DNA of 41,677 bases, from contig CALUII010000015.1 in NCBI GenBank assembly GCA_944320665.1, positions 1 to 41,677 of the forward strand. Reading direction: 5' to 3'. The position numbers and the translations under genes are program-made. The stretch is from an uncultured Alistipes sp. (GTDB lineage: Bacteria; Bacteroidota; Bacteroidia; Bacteroidales; Rikenellaceae). Positions 17,544 through 26,303 of this stretch are shown one piece after another. The notes under the pieces were generated by a model that saw nothing but the letters and a program-made list of their open reading frames with translations, did not search any database and had not been told where the DNA came from. Numbering within the stretch: the stretch's first letter is position 1; each line of letters opens with the position of its first letter.

Positions 17544-18743
17544 CTATTTGTTGCAGTTCATCATTTCGGCGATCTCGTGGGCCAGTGTGCGGCAGTGTTC
17601 GCCATACGCCTCGTGGCTGTAGCCCTGCTTCATCTCGACCGGCCGGCACGGCATGCACCACTTCATGCGCTCGGCAAACTCCGTGAAGCGGCGCACGGCG
17701 GCACCGGCCCACGTGAACGACCCGAAGCAGGCAAAGTTGCGCTGCGGCACACAGCGGGCTGCCAGTTTCTGCAGCAGGCTTTCGACCTCGGGGAAGAGTT
17801 CTCCGTTGTAGGTGGGCGAGCCCACTACAAGCGTGTTGTATTTGAATACGTCGCGCAGGACCATCGACGGGTCGGCCGTCGAGAGGTTGTGCACGATGAT
17901 CGGGCCGACACCCTCGGCTGCAAGGCAACGGGCGATTTCGTCGGCCATCTGCTCCGTATTTCCGTACATCGAGCCGTAGGCAATTACTACGCCGCGCTCG
18001 CCTTCGTAGCGGCTCAGACGGTCGTAAATGTCGATTACGCGGCCGATCTCACGCTGCCATACGGGACCGTGTGTCGAGCAGATGGTCTCGATCTGCAGCC
18101 CGCCGAGTTTCTGCAGCGCTTTCTGTACCGGGGCCCCGTACTTGCCGACGATGCAGGCGTAGTAGCGGCGCATCTCGTCCCAATAGTGGTCCAGACGCAG
18201 CTGGCTGTCGGTTACGCCGCCGTCGAGTGTACCGAACGTACCGAAGGCGTCGGCCGAGAAGAGCAGCTTGTGTTCCGGACAGTAGCTGACCATCACCTCG
18301 GGCCAGTGGACCATCGGGGCGAAATAGAACTGCAGTGTGAGGCCGCCCAGGTCGAGTGAATCGCCCTCCTTGACCTCGAGCGTACGGTCTTGGATGCCGT
18401 AATATCCTTGAAGCATCTGGAGCGTTTTTGCGTTACCGATCACCTGCATCTGAGGGTAGATGCGACGCAGAGCCAGAACCGACGACGAGTGGTCGGGCTC
18501 CATGTGGTTGACAACCAGATAGTCGATGGTGCGACCCTGAAGTTCGCGTTCGATATTCTGAATGAATCGGCTTCCGAAACCCTCCTCGACCGTGTCGATC
18601 AGGGCGACCTTTTCGCCCAGAACGAGGTAGGAGTTGTACGAAACGCCGTAGGGCAGGGACCACAGACCTTCGAAGCGGGTGGTCGTGCGGTCGTTGACAC
18701 CGACGTAGCGGATGCCGGGTTTGATTTCCGTGATATTCATCAT
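17544..18743 (-). CDS. fprA: FprA-family flavodiiron protein (A-type flavoprotein)
   Basis: Flavodiiron proteins reduce O2 to water or NO to N2O and protect anaerobes. The N-terminal metallo-beta-lactamase-like domain has the diiron ligands in NHMEPDHSS (H80, E82, D84, H85), a His in VHWPEVM, an Asp in FSADAFG and a His in CSTHGPVW. The C-terminal flavodoxin domain begins around AYGSMYGNTEQMADEIA, an FMN-phosphate loop. There is no rubredoxin domain, so an external electron donor is needed. Start ATG 18743 (MMNITEIKPG) is chosen because the -7 motif at 18778-18771 would put the transcript start just upstream. A TTG at 18773 overlaps that promoter and is unlikely. The length of 399 residues is usual. 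Confidence 0.93.
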   Translation of the reverse strand: MMNITEIKPGIRYVGVNDRTTTRFEGLWSLPYGVSYNSYLVLGEKVALIDTVEEGFGSRFIQNIERELQGRTIDYLVVNHMEPDHSSSVLALRRIYPQMQVIGNAKTLQMLQGYYGIQDRTLEVKEGDSLDLGGLTLQFYFAPMVHWPEVMVSYCPEHKLLFSADAFGTFGTLDGGVTDSQLRLDHYWDEMRRYYACIVGKYGAPVQKALQKLGGLQIETICSTHGPVWQREIGRVIDIYDRLSRYEGERGVVIAYGSMYGNTEQMADEIARCLAAEGVGPIIVHNLSTADPSMVLRDVFKYNTLVVGSPTYNGELFPEVESLLQKLAARCVPQRNFACFGSFTWAGAAVRRFTEFAERMKWCMPCRPVEMKQGYSHEAYGEHCRTLAHEIAEMMNCNK

Positions 18744-18770
18744 GATTCGATCGTTAATTCGGTTTGGCGG

Positions 18771-18778
18771 CAAAGGTA
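18771..18778 (-). promoter_or_regulatory. -7 promoter motif for fprA (-ugd)
   Basis: On the minus strand TACCTTTG matches TAnnTTTG. It lies 28 bases before the fprA ATG, giving a short leader. No clear -33 box is seen. Confidence 0.55.
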
Positions 18779-18798
18779 CTCAAATTCTTCGGTTTTTC

Positions 18799-18834
18799 GT
18801 GCACCCGAACGACCAAAAAATCGGGCTATTGCAC
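18799..18834 (-). terminator. Weak hairpin at the end of the glycan-utilization operon
   Basis: GTGCA+CCCGA pairs with TCGGG+TGCAC, with a 4-base bulge that contains most of the GH43 stop codon. No U-tract follows, so termination is uncertain. It is the only stem between the end of the operon and the fprA promoter. Confidence 0.3.
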
Positions 18835-20631
18835 CTGAATCGGTGCGGTGCGTGTCGAAACGCCGTTTTCGTTGATGGCCTCGATGGCAAACCAGTAGCT
18901 GAGGCGTGAATCCATGCCGTTGTAGTAGTATTCGTTGGCGTCGTGGACCATTACGCAGTTGTAGAGTTTGTCGGGTGCGGTACCGATGTAGATGTTGTAG
19001 GCATAGGCATCTTCCGATTTCTGCCATTTGAGCCAGACGTTGCGGCGTTCCGTTTCGCCGCGCAGGGCCACGAAGCGTTTCACCGGAGCCGGGCGTTCGC
19101 CGTGGCCGAGGCCGAAAACGCGGAAGCCCGAGATGGCGAAACGGCCCGTGGGCATGGCGACGTTCTCCAGACGCAGGTAGCGCGTCTCGATTGCTTCGGG
19201 CAGCTCCACATAGTCGTGCGGTACGTCGGTTGTGTTGCGGCTCTTGTCAACCAGCGTACGCCAATGCCTGCCATCCTTCGAGCAGCGGACAAGGTAACGG
19301 TGGCATACGCTCTCGCTCTTGCCCAGAAATTCGGCATCGACGTCGGCGTAGTTGATCTGCAGGGCGCGAACGGTGCACACCTCACCCAGGTCACTCGTAA
19401 TCCATTCGCCGGCCTCGGCCGTGGCGGCAGACCAGTAGGTCTTCACATCCTCGTCCACGGCATAGTTGGCCCGGTTGGCGCCGTAGGTCGAGCTTACGGT
19501 GACGGGTTTGGCGTAGTTGAGGAGCATCCAGCCTGTGAATCCCCCTTCGGGCGTGTGTTCCGTACCGTCGGGGAGGTAGTGGGGGTAGTCGCCGAAGGCG
19601 GTGTTGCACCACATTACCCCTTCGGCATCGAAGCCTGCGGGCCAGATGCCGATGCGTCGTTCGAAGTTGTTCTTCACGTTGATGACCATCGTCGAGACGT
19701 GCCAATACTGGCCGTCGTTGTCGCGGAACGTGGCTCCGTGTCCCGCACCGCGGATGAAGCCGCCGGCCTTCATGCTCAACGGCAGGGCGACGTGCGTGAA
19801 GGGGCCAAGCGGCGAGTCGCCCACGGCCACACCGTCGGCATAGTGGCTGAACTCGGTGCCCGGACCGCCCCACTGCAGGTAGTAGCGTCCGTTGTGTTTG
19901 GTCATCCAGGCCCCCTCCATGAAGGGACGGAGGAAGGTGTTGTCCATCTGTTCGCCGAAGCGGTGCCATCCGATGTGCTCGTAATCGGTCAGCAGCAACT
20001 CCTTGCGTGTTCCGATCGGGGCAAAGGTCCGGCGGTCGAGTTCGATGCCGTAGAGCGGGTAGACGTTGCTGCTGCCGTTGTACATGTAGAGCCGTCCGTC
20101 GTCATCGACGAAGAAGGCCGGATCCCAGCCTCCGATGTCGAAGTGTTCGACCGCCTTCTCCCAGTGGTTGCCCTTGGGGTCGGTGCTCATCCAGATGGGG
20201 AAGATACGCGAATAGGTCGAGCCGAAGACCAGCAGCGTGTCGCCCTGCACCCAGGCGGCCGGGGCACAGAGGTCGTCCCACTTGTTCGGTGTCGTGTCGA
20301 TGGCCTCCTGCGTGAGGAACGGGCGCTTGACGAAGTGCCACTCCGCAAGGTCCGGGCTCCACCAGTAGCCCGTCTGATTGGTCGAGAAGAGGTAGAAATC
20401 ACCCTTGTAGTTGACAATCACCGGATCGGCCGTAGCGCGGTGGCGTCCCTGCTCCGTGAAGTTCGGGATCGGACAGTAGCCGTAGTCGAGGTTGATCGGA
20501 TTGCAGTAGGTACGGGGACGTGCGGAGGCCCGGTTGTCCGGAGCCTCCGTAGCTCGAGGGGCGGAGTGAACGACGCTGCTGCCCACGGTGAGCAGCAGCG
20601 TCATGCCCATTGCAAGGATTCGGTTATTCAT
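18826..20631 (-). CDS. GH43-type glycoside hydrolase with discoidin (F5/8C) and Fn3-like domains
   Basis: This is a secreted five-bladed-propeller glycosidase of the GH43 type. A signal peptide (about 1-25) precedes the catalytic domain (about 41-365). The expected acidic triad is visible: base D69 (ATADPVIVNY), pKa-modulating D170 (GGWDPAFFVDD) and acid E239 (FMEGAWMTKHNGRYYL). H298 in GAGHGATFRD fits the propeller-centre metal histidine. A discoidin-like glycan-binding domain (about 375-510) and an Fn3-like domain (about 520-601) follow. ATG at 20631 is chosen because it overlaps the stop of the upstream GH144 gene by 8 bases, indicating translational coupling. Known GH43 activities are mostly arabinosidase, xylosidase or galactosidase, and which applies here is unknown. 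Confidence 0.88.
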   Translation of the reverse strand: MNNRILAMGMTLLLTVGSSVVHSAPRATEAPDNRASARPRTYCNPINLDYGYCPIPNFTEQGRHRATADPVIVNYKGDFYLFSTNQTGYWWSPDLAEWHFVKRPFLTQEAIDTTPNKWDDLCAPAAWVQGDTLLVFGSTYSRIFPIWMSTDPKGNHWEKAVEHFDIGGWDPAFFVDDDGRLYMYNGSSNVYPLYGIELDRRTFAPIGTRKELLLTDYEHIGWHRFGEQMDNTFLRPFMEGAWMTKHNGRYYLQWGGPGTEFSHYADGVAVGDSPLGPFTHVALPLSMKAGGFIRGAGHGATFRDNDGQYWHVSTMVINVKNNFERRIGIWPAGFDAEGVMWCNTAFGDYPHYLPDGTEHTPEGGFTGWMLLNYAKPVTVSSTYGANRANYAVDEDVKTYWSAATAEAGEWITSDLGEVCTVRALQINYADVDAEFLGKSESVCHRYLVRCSKDGRHWRTLVDKSRNTTDVPHDYVELPEAIETRYLRLENVAMPTGRFAISGFRVFGLGHGERPAPVKRFVALRGETERRNVWLKWQKSEDAYAYNIYIGTAPDKLYNCVMVHDANEYYYNGMDSRLSYWFAIEAINENGVSTRTAPIQVQ

Positions 20632-22000
20632 TGCAGGCTGGTTTTTGTTCGGTCGTGTCGACCGTAAATCCGAGACGTTCGAGTCCGCGCTGGACATCCG
20701 GGTGACTCATGAAGAGCCTCCACAGCAGCCCCGAGCGGTAGTTTTCGATCATCACGGCGATGGGGCCCTGGTCGATGGCCAGGTAGCGTGCGGGGTACCA
20801 GTCGGCGCTCTCGCTGAAGGCATCGTAGAAGCCGTAGGGACCCCATACCTTCGGACCGAGCACCTCGTAGAGGTGGCGCATGACGCGCATCGACTCCTCG
20901 GGCGTGTAGACGATCGACGACAGTGCGGCCGTTGGGGCGATCACACCCAGATCGTTCTCCTCGCTCGGGGCGTGGCCCGCATATCCGGCCGTCGAGTAGC
21001 TGGCCGTGAGGCCCCAGCACTCGGGCCCGTATCCCTCATACCCCTTCGGATTGCGGACGCAATAGTCTCGGTTGATGAGCGTGTAGTTGCGCATCTCCTC
21101 GAAGTAGTCGGCATAGCGGTCCTTCAGTCCGCGCGGGTCGAGTCCCAGGAACGAGTAGTGGGCCCAGAAGAGCGGCCCGGCCTCACAACCCTGGTAGCGC
21201 ATGCGGAGTTTGTGGCCTTCGGCCTCGTGGGGCGCGACGATGGCTCCCTTCTCGGCCCAGCCCTCGTGGTAGACCTCCGGGGAGATGGGGTAGGTGGGCG
21301 ATGCGGCGGCCAGCACATACATGATGAGGCACTCGTTGTAGCCGCGTACCGGAAAGTCCATTTCCCATGCGTACTCCGGGCTCCAGTGCCAGTAGAGCAC
21401 ATTTTGGCCGTTCTGGTACCAGTTCCATTCGACTTCGCGCCACAGCCGGTCGATCCGTGCGGCCAGCGCACGTTCTTCCTCGGTGCCGTTGACGTAGTAT
21501 TGGTGGACGGCCAGCAGTCCCTGCATCAGGAAGGCCGTCTCCACCAGATCGCCGCCGTTATCCTTCGTACCGAAGGGCTTCACGCGACCCGTGGGACCCT
21601 CCCACCAGTGCGGGAAGGCGCCGTGAAAACGATCGGCCTGTTCGAGCCAGCCGACGATCCGTTCGAAGCGTTTGAGACCCTCTTCGCGCGTGATGTATCC
21701 GCGCTCGATGCCGGCCACGAGGGCCATGACGCCGAATCCCGAGCCTCCCGTTGTGACCACGTCGCGGTCATCCTGCGGATAGTTGCCGTCAACGTGGTAG
21801 CGTTCGCGGGCCAGGCCGCTTGTGGGTTCGGCCCCGCTCCAGAAGTATTCGAACGTGCGGCGCTCGACCGTGTCGAGCAGCGCCTCATCGCTCAGCGTCG
21901 CGGTGTGTCCGGCCGGGGTGCATCCCCCGGCCGTTGCAAGCAGCAGACCGGCACTCAGTGCGGCTGTTGCTGTGTGTAGTATTTGTTTCATGGGTTTCAT
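20624..22000 (-). CDS. GH144 family lipoprotein (glucoamylase-like domain), copy A
   Basis: This lipoprotein (458 residues, lipobox LATAGGC, acylated C27) carries one alpha/alpha-barrel domain of the glucoamylase-like/GH144 family. Known GH144 members act on beta-1,2-glucan, either as endo-glucanases or as sophorose-releasing exo-enzymes. Typical motifs are FEYFWSGAEPTSGLARE, TTGGSGFGVMALVAGIERG, RFHGAFPHWW, YWHWSPEYAWEMDF and AIDQGPIAVMIENYRSGLLW. The residues after the cysteine (TPAGHT) are not acidic, which suggests a periplasmic-facing lipoprotein. Start ATG 22000 (MKPMKQIL) is preferred, with ATG 21991 as the alternative. It follows the GH3 gene in the operon and overlaps the GH43-type gene. 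Confidence 0.88.
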   Translation of the reverse strand: MKPMKQILHTATAALSAGLLLATAGGCTPAGHTATLSDEALLDTVERRTFEYFWSGAEPTSGLARERYHVDGNYPQDDRDVVTTGGSGFGVMALVAGIERGYITREEGLKRFERIVGWLEQADRFHGAFPHWWEGPTGRVKPFGTKDNGGDLVETAFLMQGLLAVHQYYVNGTEEERALAARIDRLWREVEWNWYQNGQNVLYWHWSPEYAWEMDFPVRGYNECLIMYVLAAASPTYPISPEVYHEGWAEKGAIVAPHEAEGHKLRMRYQGCEAGPLFWAHYSFLGLDPRGLKDRYADYFEEMRNYTLINRDYCVRNPKGYEGYGPECWGLTASYSTAGYAGHAPSEENDLGVIAPTAALSSIVYTPEESMRVMRHLYEVLGPKVWGPYGFYDAFSESADWYPARYLAIDQGPIAVMIENYRSGLLWRLFMSHPDVQRGLERLGFTVDTTEQKPACNE

Positions 22001-22045
22001 CGTTTCTGTGGGTTTCGGATGTATGAACTCCTGCAAATTGTCCCG

Positions 22046-22092
22046 AAGCCCCGTTTCGGACGGATGTCGGACTCCTCTCCGAAACGGGGCTT
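22046..22092 (-). other. Intercistronic hairpin between GH3 and GH144-A genes
   Basis: Perfect 15-base arms AAGCCCCGTTTCGGA (22046-22060) and TCCGAAACGGGGCTT (22078-22092) enclose a 17-base loop. It lies 54 bases after the GH3 stop and 45 bases before the GH144-A start. There is no U-tract, so it is more likely an RNA-stability or processing stem than a terminator. Confidence 0.8.
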
Positions 22093-22146
22093 GGGAATTG
22101 GGTGGAAATGCACGTTCGTCGCGGTTATGGACGATGCGGCGTTTCC

Positions 22147-24444
22147 TTATTCTGCCAGCGTGAAGGTGGCGTGCTGTACGCGGTCGCTGCTGCCGCCTAC
22201 CATCACGTCGAACTCGCCCGGTTCCGATACGAATTCGAGGTCGTGGTTGTAGAATTTCAGCAGTTCGTTGTCGATGCGGAACGAGATGCGTTTCGTCTCG
22301 CCCGGCTCCAGCTGCACCTTTTCGAAGCCCTTGAGCTCCTGTACCGGACGGGTCGTGCTGCCTACCAGGTCACGGATGTAGAGCTGAACGACCTCGGCGC
22401 CGGCACGGTCACCCGTATTGGTCACCTCGACCGAGGCCTCGATCGAGCCGTCGGCCGTCATCCGGTCGGACGAGAGGGTCAGCGGTCCGTATTCGAAGGT
22501 CGTGTAACTCAGACCGTAGCCGAAGGCATAGAGCGGCGTATTGGGCACGTCGAGGTAGTTCGAGCGGAACTTCTCGAAGTGATCCGAGAGCAGCGGCCTT
22601 CCGGTATTCTTGTGGTTGTAGAAGAGCGGAATCTGGCCCACGTTGCGCGGGAAGGTCGAGGGCAGTTTGCCCGAGGGGTTTACGTCGCCGTAGAGCACAT
22701 CGGCAATGGCCTCGGCAGCCTGCGTGCCGCCGAACCATACGTTCAGGATGGCGGGTACGTGTTCGGCCTCCCACGAAAGCGTCATCGGACGGCCGGCGAA
22801 GAGTACCAGTACGACCGGTTTGCCCGTGGCAACGAGTTCACGCAGCAGGGCCTGCTGTGCGTCGGGAATTCCGATTTCCGAACGGCTGCTGCACTCGCCG
22901 CTCATCTCCGAGGGCTCGCCCAGCGCTGCAACCACCACGTCGGCCTCAGCAGCCAGGCGCAGTGCTTCGTCGATCATTTCGCGGTCCGAGCGGTTGTCGC
23001 GTGCAATCGTACGGCCGAAAACCGTCGAGTTGGCCTCCAGTTCGGGATCATAGCAGATGTTGCTGCCCTTGGCATAGAGGATCTCGGCATCGTCACCGGC
23101 TACCATGCGCAGTCCTTCGAGCAGCGTGTGGGGTTTCGTGAAGTCCGTTGCTACGCTCCAGGTGCCGGGCATGTTCTCGCGCGACGAGGCCAGCGGACCT
23201 ACGACGGCGATCTTCGCGTTCTTTTTGAGTGGCAGGATCGAGCCTTCGTTCTTCAGCAGTACGAAGCTCTCGGCAGCCGTGCGGCGTGCTTCGGCGCAAT
23301 GCTCGGGGGTGTAGACGTCGCGGGCCACACGTTCCGGATTGCAGTAGCGGTAGGGATCGTCGAAGAGTCCCAGTTTGTATTTGGCCTCCAGGATGCGGCG
23401 GCAGGCCCGGTCGATGTCGGCCTCGGTCACCTTGCCTGCTTCAAGCGAAGCCTTCAGCGTGCGCAGGAAGCCTTCGCTGACCATATCCATGTCGATGCCG
23501 GCCTGCAGGGCGCGGGCCGATACCTCCTGCAGGTCGCCGATGCCGTGGGCGATCATCTCGTAGATGCCCGTGTAGTCCGTCACGACAAAACCTTCGAAGC
23601 CCCACTCATCGCGCAGCACGTCGGTCATCAGCCAGCGGTTGGCCGTGGCCGGAATGCCCTCCACCTCGTTGAACGAGGCCATGAAGCTGCCGGCACCTGC
23701 CTCGGCTGCAGCCTTGTAGGGCGGGAAGTACTCGTTGTACATGCGTTGGCGGCTCATGTCGACGGTGTTGTAGTCGCGTCCGGCTTCCGATGCACCGTAG
23801 AGGGCAAAATGTTTTACGCAGGCCATGATCTCGTCGTTGGCATAACGCCAGCCGTCGCGGCCCTGGTAGCCGTAGACCATGGCGCGTGCCATGGCACTGC
23901 CCAGGAACGGGTCTTCGCCCACCCCTTCGGCCACGCGGCCCCAGCGCGGATCGCGTGAGATGTCGGTCATCGGCGAGTAGGTCCAGCAGATGCCCGATGC
24001 ACTGGCCTCGATGGCGGCGATGCGCGCCGCACGCTCAACGGCCTCGGGATTCCATGTGGCGGTCAGGGCCAGCGGGATGGGGAAGGTCGTTTCGTAGCCG
24101 TGGATCACATCCATGCCGAAGATCAGCGGAATACCCAGGCGGCTCTCCTCGACGGCGACGCGCTGTACGTCGCGGATCTTCTCCACCCCCTTGATGTTGA
24201 ACAGACCGCCGACTTCGCCGCGTTGGATGGCTCCGCCGATGTCGCTCGACTGTGCCTGGCCCGTGGTGATGTCCCCGGCGCTGGGCAGATTGAGCTGACC
24301 GATCTTCTCTTCGAGGGTCATGCGTTTCATCAGTTTGTCGATGAAACGGTCCATTTTCGCCTTGTCCGGCGCCGACATCGGCTGCGCGCACAAGGTGCCG
24401 GCCGTAAGGGCCAGCCCCAGAAGGGTCGTTACGATTTTTTTCAT
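22147..24444 (-). CDS. GH3 family beta-glucosidase
   Basis: This exo-acting beta-glucosidase is exported by a signal peptide (MKKIVTTLLGLALTAGTLCAQ) and should be periplasmic. The N-terminal TIM-barrel has GMDVIHGYETTFPIPLA, KHFALYGASEAGRDYN and the catalytic nucleophile D290 in GFVVTDYTGIYEM. The second alpha/beta sandwich domain has SGECSSRSEIGIPDAQQ, where the acid/base Glu is expected, and an Fn3-like domain closes the protein. The length of 765 residues is standard for bacterial GH3. A GH3 with this neighbourhood in B. thetaiotaomicron (BT_3567) cleaves beta-1,2-gluco-oligosaccharides, so this one is inferred to convert sophoro-oligosaccharides to glucose. Confidence 0.93.
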   Translation of the reverse strand: MKKIVTTLLGLALTAGTLCAQPMSAPDKAKMDRFIDKLMKRMTLEEKIGQLNLPSAGDITTGQAQSSDIGGAIQRGEVGGLFNIKGVEKIRDVQRVAVEESRLGIPLIFGMDVIHGYETTFPIPLALTATWNPEAVERAARIAAIEASASGICWTYSPMTDISRDPRWGRVAEGVGEDPFLGSAMARAMVYGYQGRDGWRYANDEIMACVKHFALYGASEAGRDYNTVDMSRQRMYNEYFPPYKAAAEAGAGSFMASFNEVEGIPATANRWLMTDVLRDEWGFEGFVVTDYTGIYEMIAHGIGDLQEVSARALQAGIDMDMVSEGFLRTLKASLEAGKVTEADIDRACRRILEAKYKLGLFDDPYRYCNPERVARDVYTPEHCAEARRTAAESFVLLKNEGSILPLKKNAKIAVVGPLASSRENMPGTWSVATDFTKPHTLLEGLRMVAGDDAEILYAKGSNICYDPELEANSTVFGRTIARDNRSDREMIDEALRLAAEADVVVAALGEPSEMSGECSSRSEIGIPDAQQALLRELVATGKPVVLVLFAGRPMTLSWEAEHVPAILNVWFGGTQAAEAIADVLYGDVNPSGKLPSTFPRNVGQIPLFYNHKNTGRPLLSDHFEKFRSNYLDVPNTPLYAFGYGLSYTTFEYGPLTLSSDRMTADGSIEASVEVTNTGDRAGAEVVQLYIRDLVGSTTRPVQELKGFEKVQLEPGETKRISFRIDNELLKFYNHDLEFVSEPGEFDVMVGGSSDRVQHATFTLAE

Positions 24445-24505
24445 AGGTCGTTTTTAAATATGGTTTGTTTGAAGGTTTCTTTTCCAGCTCTTCGGTGTAG
24501 GAAGG

Positions 24506-26188
24506 TTACTCTGCCGGGGTGATCGTGAAGCCCAGCTTCGAGAGTCCCTGCTGCACTTCGGTATCGGACATGAAGAGCCTCCACAGAAGGCCCGTGCGGT
24601 GGTTCTCGATCATGGCGACGATCGGCCCCTGGTCGATGGCGATGTAGGTGCCCGTGTCGAACCACCCCTTCGTGAGGTTGAACGAGTCGATGAAGCCGTA
24701 GTCGCCCCAGAGCTTGTCACCCATTTTGTAGTAGAAGTAGTGCAATGCGGCCATCGACTCCTCGGGTGTGTAGGGCATCGACGACAGCGCGGCCGTCGGT
24801 GCAATGACGCCCGAGTCGTTTGTCGGAGACCAGGCGCTGTAGCCCGAGTCACCGTCCGAGGCCGTCAGCCCCCAGCATTCGGCGCTGTAGCCGGCGTAAT
24901 GCTTCGGATTGTCCACGCAGTAGCGGTAGTTGATCCGGGCGTGGGCGACGTTCTGCTCCCAGTAGTTGGCGTAGGCGTCGCTCAAGCCGCGCGGGTCGAG
25001 TCCCAGAAAGGAGTAGTGTGCGTAGAAGAGCGGTCCGCCCATCGCCTCACCGAGCGGCAGGGTGGTGTCGTAGTACATCTCGCCATTTCGGATCGAGCCG
25101 TTGCGAGCCCAGCCTGCGTCGTAGACCTCCTTCGAGATTGGATGCGTCGGTGATGAGGCGGCCAATACGTAGACGATCAGGGCCTCGTTCCATCCCGCTA
25201 CGGGCAGATTCATTGCCCAGCCCTTGTCGGGGCTCCAATGCCAATAGAGTTGCTGTTCGGCGCCCTCCTTGGTGAAGAAGTCCCATTCGACCTCCTCCCA
25301 AAGCGTGGTGATGCCAGTCCGGAGAGTTGTCTCGGTGGCGTCCGAGCCGTCAAAATAGGCTCGGGCCGTCAACAGCCCCTCCATCAACAGGGCGGTCTCG
25401 ACCAGGTCGGCGCCGTCGTCATCGGCCGAGAAGGGCTGTACAGCCCCCGTCTCGCCATTGAGCCAATGCGGAAAGGCTCCGTGGAAACGATCGGCACGCG
25501 TGGCCAGAAAATCGACGATCCGGGCTACGCGTTCGGCTGCTTCCGTGCGGGTGATGAAGCCTCGTTCGGCGGCCACGATCATCGCCATCACGCCGAAGCC
25601 CGAGCCACCCGTCGTAACCGTGTTGCCCGAACCGCTGCGTTCGCGCGTCAGGCCGCTCGTCGGATGGCCGTAATCCCAGAAGTAGCGGAAGGTCTGTTGC
25701 TGTACCAGATCGAGTAACTCTTCGTCGTCGATGCGGTCGAACTTGTCGTCCGTATTTTCGCCGGTCGTGATCGAAATCACCTTGCCGGTCGTGATCTTTG
25801 CTCCGCGATCCGACTGCAGGTTGGGTTGCACGATGAGTGTATAGCGGGCATAGGAGTTCAGTCCGTTACGCGGCGTGAGCGTCAAGATGCGTTCGCCGTC
25901 GTAGGCATAATCGAGAGGAACGGCCTGGTTCGAACTGTTCTGTAGCTCGATGTTCTTTTCGATGGTCGTTTCGTCGAGTCGGGTGGTGAACTCCAACTCG
26001 ATGGGGGCTTGCGGATCGACCCCTTCCAGCGTGAAGAGGTCGCTCACCGTACCGATGCGGACGGTCGTGAGCGTCAGTTCTTCGGGAACGGGGGTGTTCG
26101 AGCCGCCGTCATCGGAACATCCACCCAGAAGCAGTGACGACAATCCGGTCAGCATGAGCATGCCGTGTGTGAAAATCGTATGTTTCAT
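24506..26188 (-). CDS. GH144 family lipoprotein with N-terminal Ig-like domain, copy B
   Basis: This lipoprotein of 560 residues has lipobox LLLGGC (acylated C24), followed by SDDGG, an acidic export-type signal that in Bacteroidetes marks surface lipoproteins. An Ig-like (Big_5 type) domain covers about 40-145 (FTTRLDETTIEKNIELQNSS). The GH144 catalytic domain (about 155-560) parallels copy A: FRYFWDYGHPTSGLTRERS, TTGGSGFGVMAMIVAAERG, DRFHGAFPHWL, YWHWSPDKGWAMN and AIDQGPIVAMIENHRTGLLW. By family knowledge it acts on beta-1,2-glucan. Surface display suggests the first, probably endo, cleavage step. It lies between the LamG gene and the GH3 gene in the operon. Confidence 0.9.
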   Translation of the reverse strand: MKHTIFTHGMLMLTGLSSLLLGGCSDDGGSNTPVPEELTLTTVRIGTVSDLFTLEGVDPQAPIELEFTTRLDETTIEKNIELQNSSNQAVPLDYAYDGERILTLTPRNGLNSYARYTLIVQPNLQSDRGAKITTGKVISITTGENTDDKFDRIDDEELLDLVQQQTFRYFWDYGHPTSGLTRERSGSGNTVTTGGSGFGVMAMIVAAERGFITRTEAAERVARIVDFLATRADRFHGAFPHWLNGETGAVQPFSADDDGADLVETALLMEGLLTARAYFDGSDATETTLRTGITTLWEEVEWDFFTKEGAEQQLYWHWSPDKGWAMNLPVAGWNEALIVYVLAASSPTHPISKEVYDAGWARNGSIRNGEMYYDTTLPLGEAMGGPLFYAHYSFLGLDPRGLSDAYANYWEQNVAHARINYRYCVDNPKHYAGYSAECWGLTASDGDSGYSAWSPTNDSGVIAPTAALSSMPYTPEESMAALHYFYYKMGDKLWGDYGFIDSFNLTKGWFDTGTYIAIDQGPIVAMIENHRTGLLWRLFMSDTEVQQGLSKLGFTITPAE

Positions 26189-26231
26189 TGGTGTCGCGGG
26201 ACAATGGTGTTAATTTTTGGGGGCTCGTTTC

Positions 26232-26273
26232 GAATGGAAGGGAGCCTCCATGGATGGGGACTCCCTTCCGTTC
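26232..26273 (-). other. Intercistronic hairpin between LamG and GH144-B genes
   Basis: Arms of 13 bases (26232-26244 and 26261-26273; GAATGGAAGGGAG against CTCCCTTCCGTTC, one wobble) enclose a 16-base loop. It lies 31 bases after the LamG stop. No U-tract follows on the minus strand. It resembles the hairpin at 22046-22092 in geometry but not in sequence. Confidence 0.75.
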
Positions 26274-26303
26274 AGATTACGAGTATGGACGGGGATGTAT
26301 CGC

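Noticed and set aside
18943-20667. Long open frame on the plus strand opposite the GH43-type gene
   Set aside because: Antisense shadow. The minus-strand protein has an intact catalytic triad and a start coupled to the upstream gene.
22102-23958. Long open frame on the plus strand opposite the GH3 gene
   Set aside because: The GH3 motifs and signal peptide on the minus strand are unambiguous. The opposite frame has no recognisable domain.
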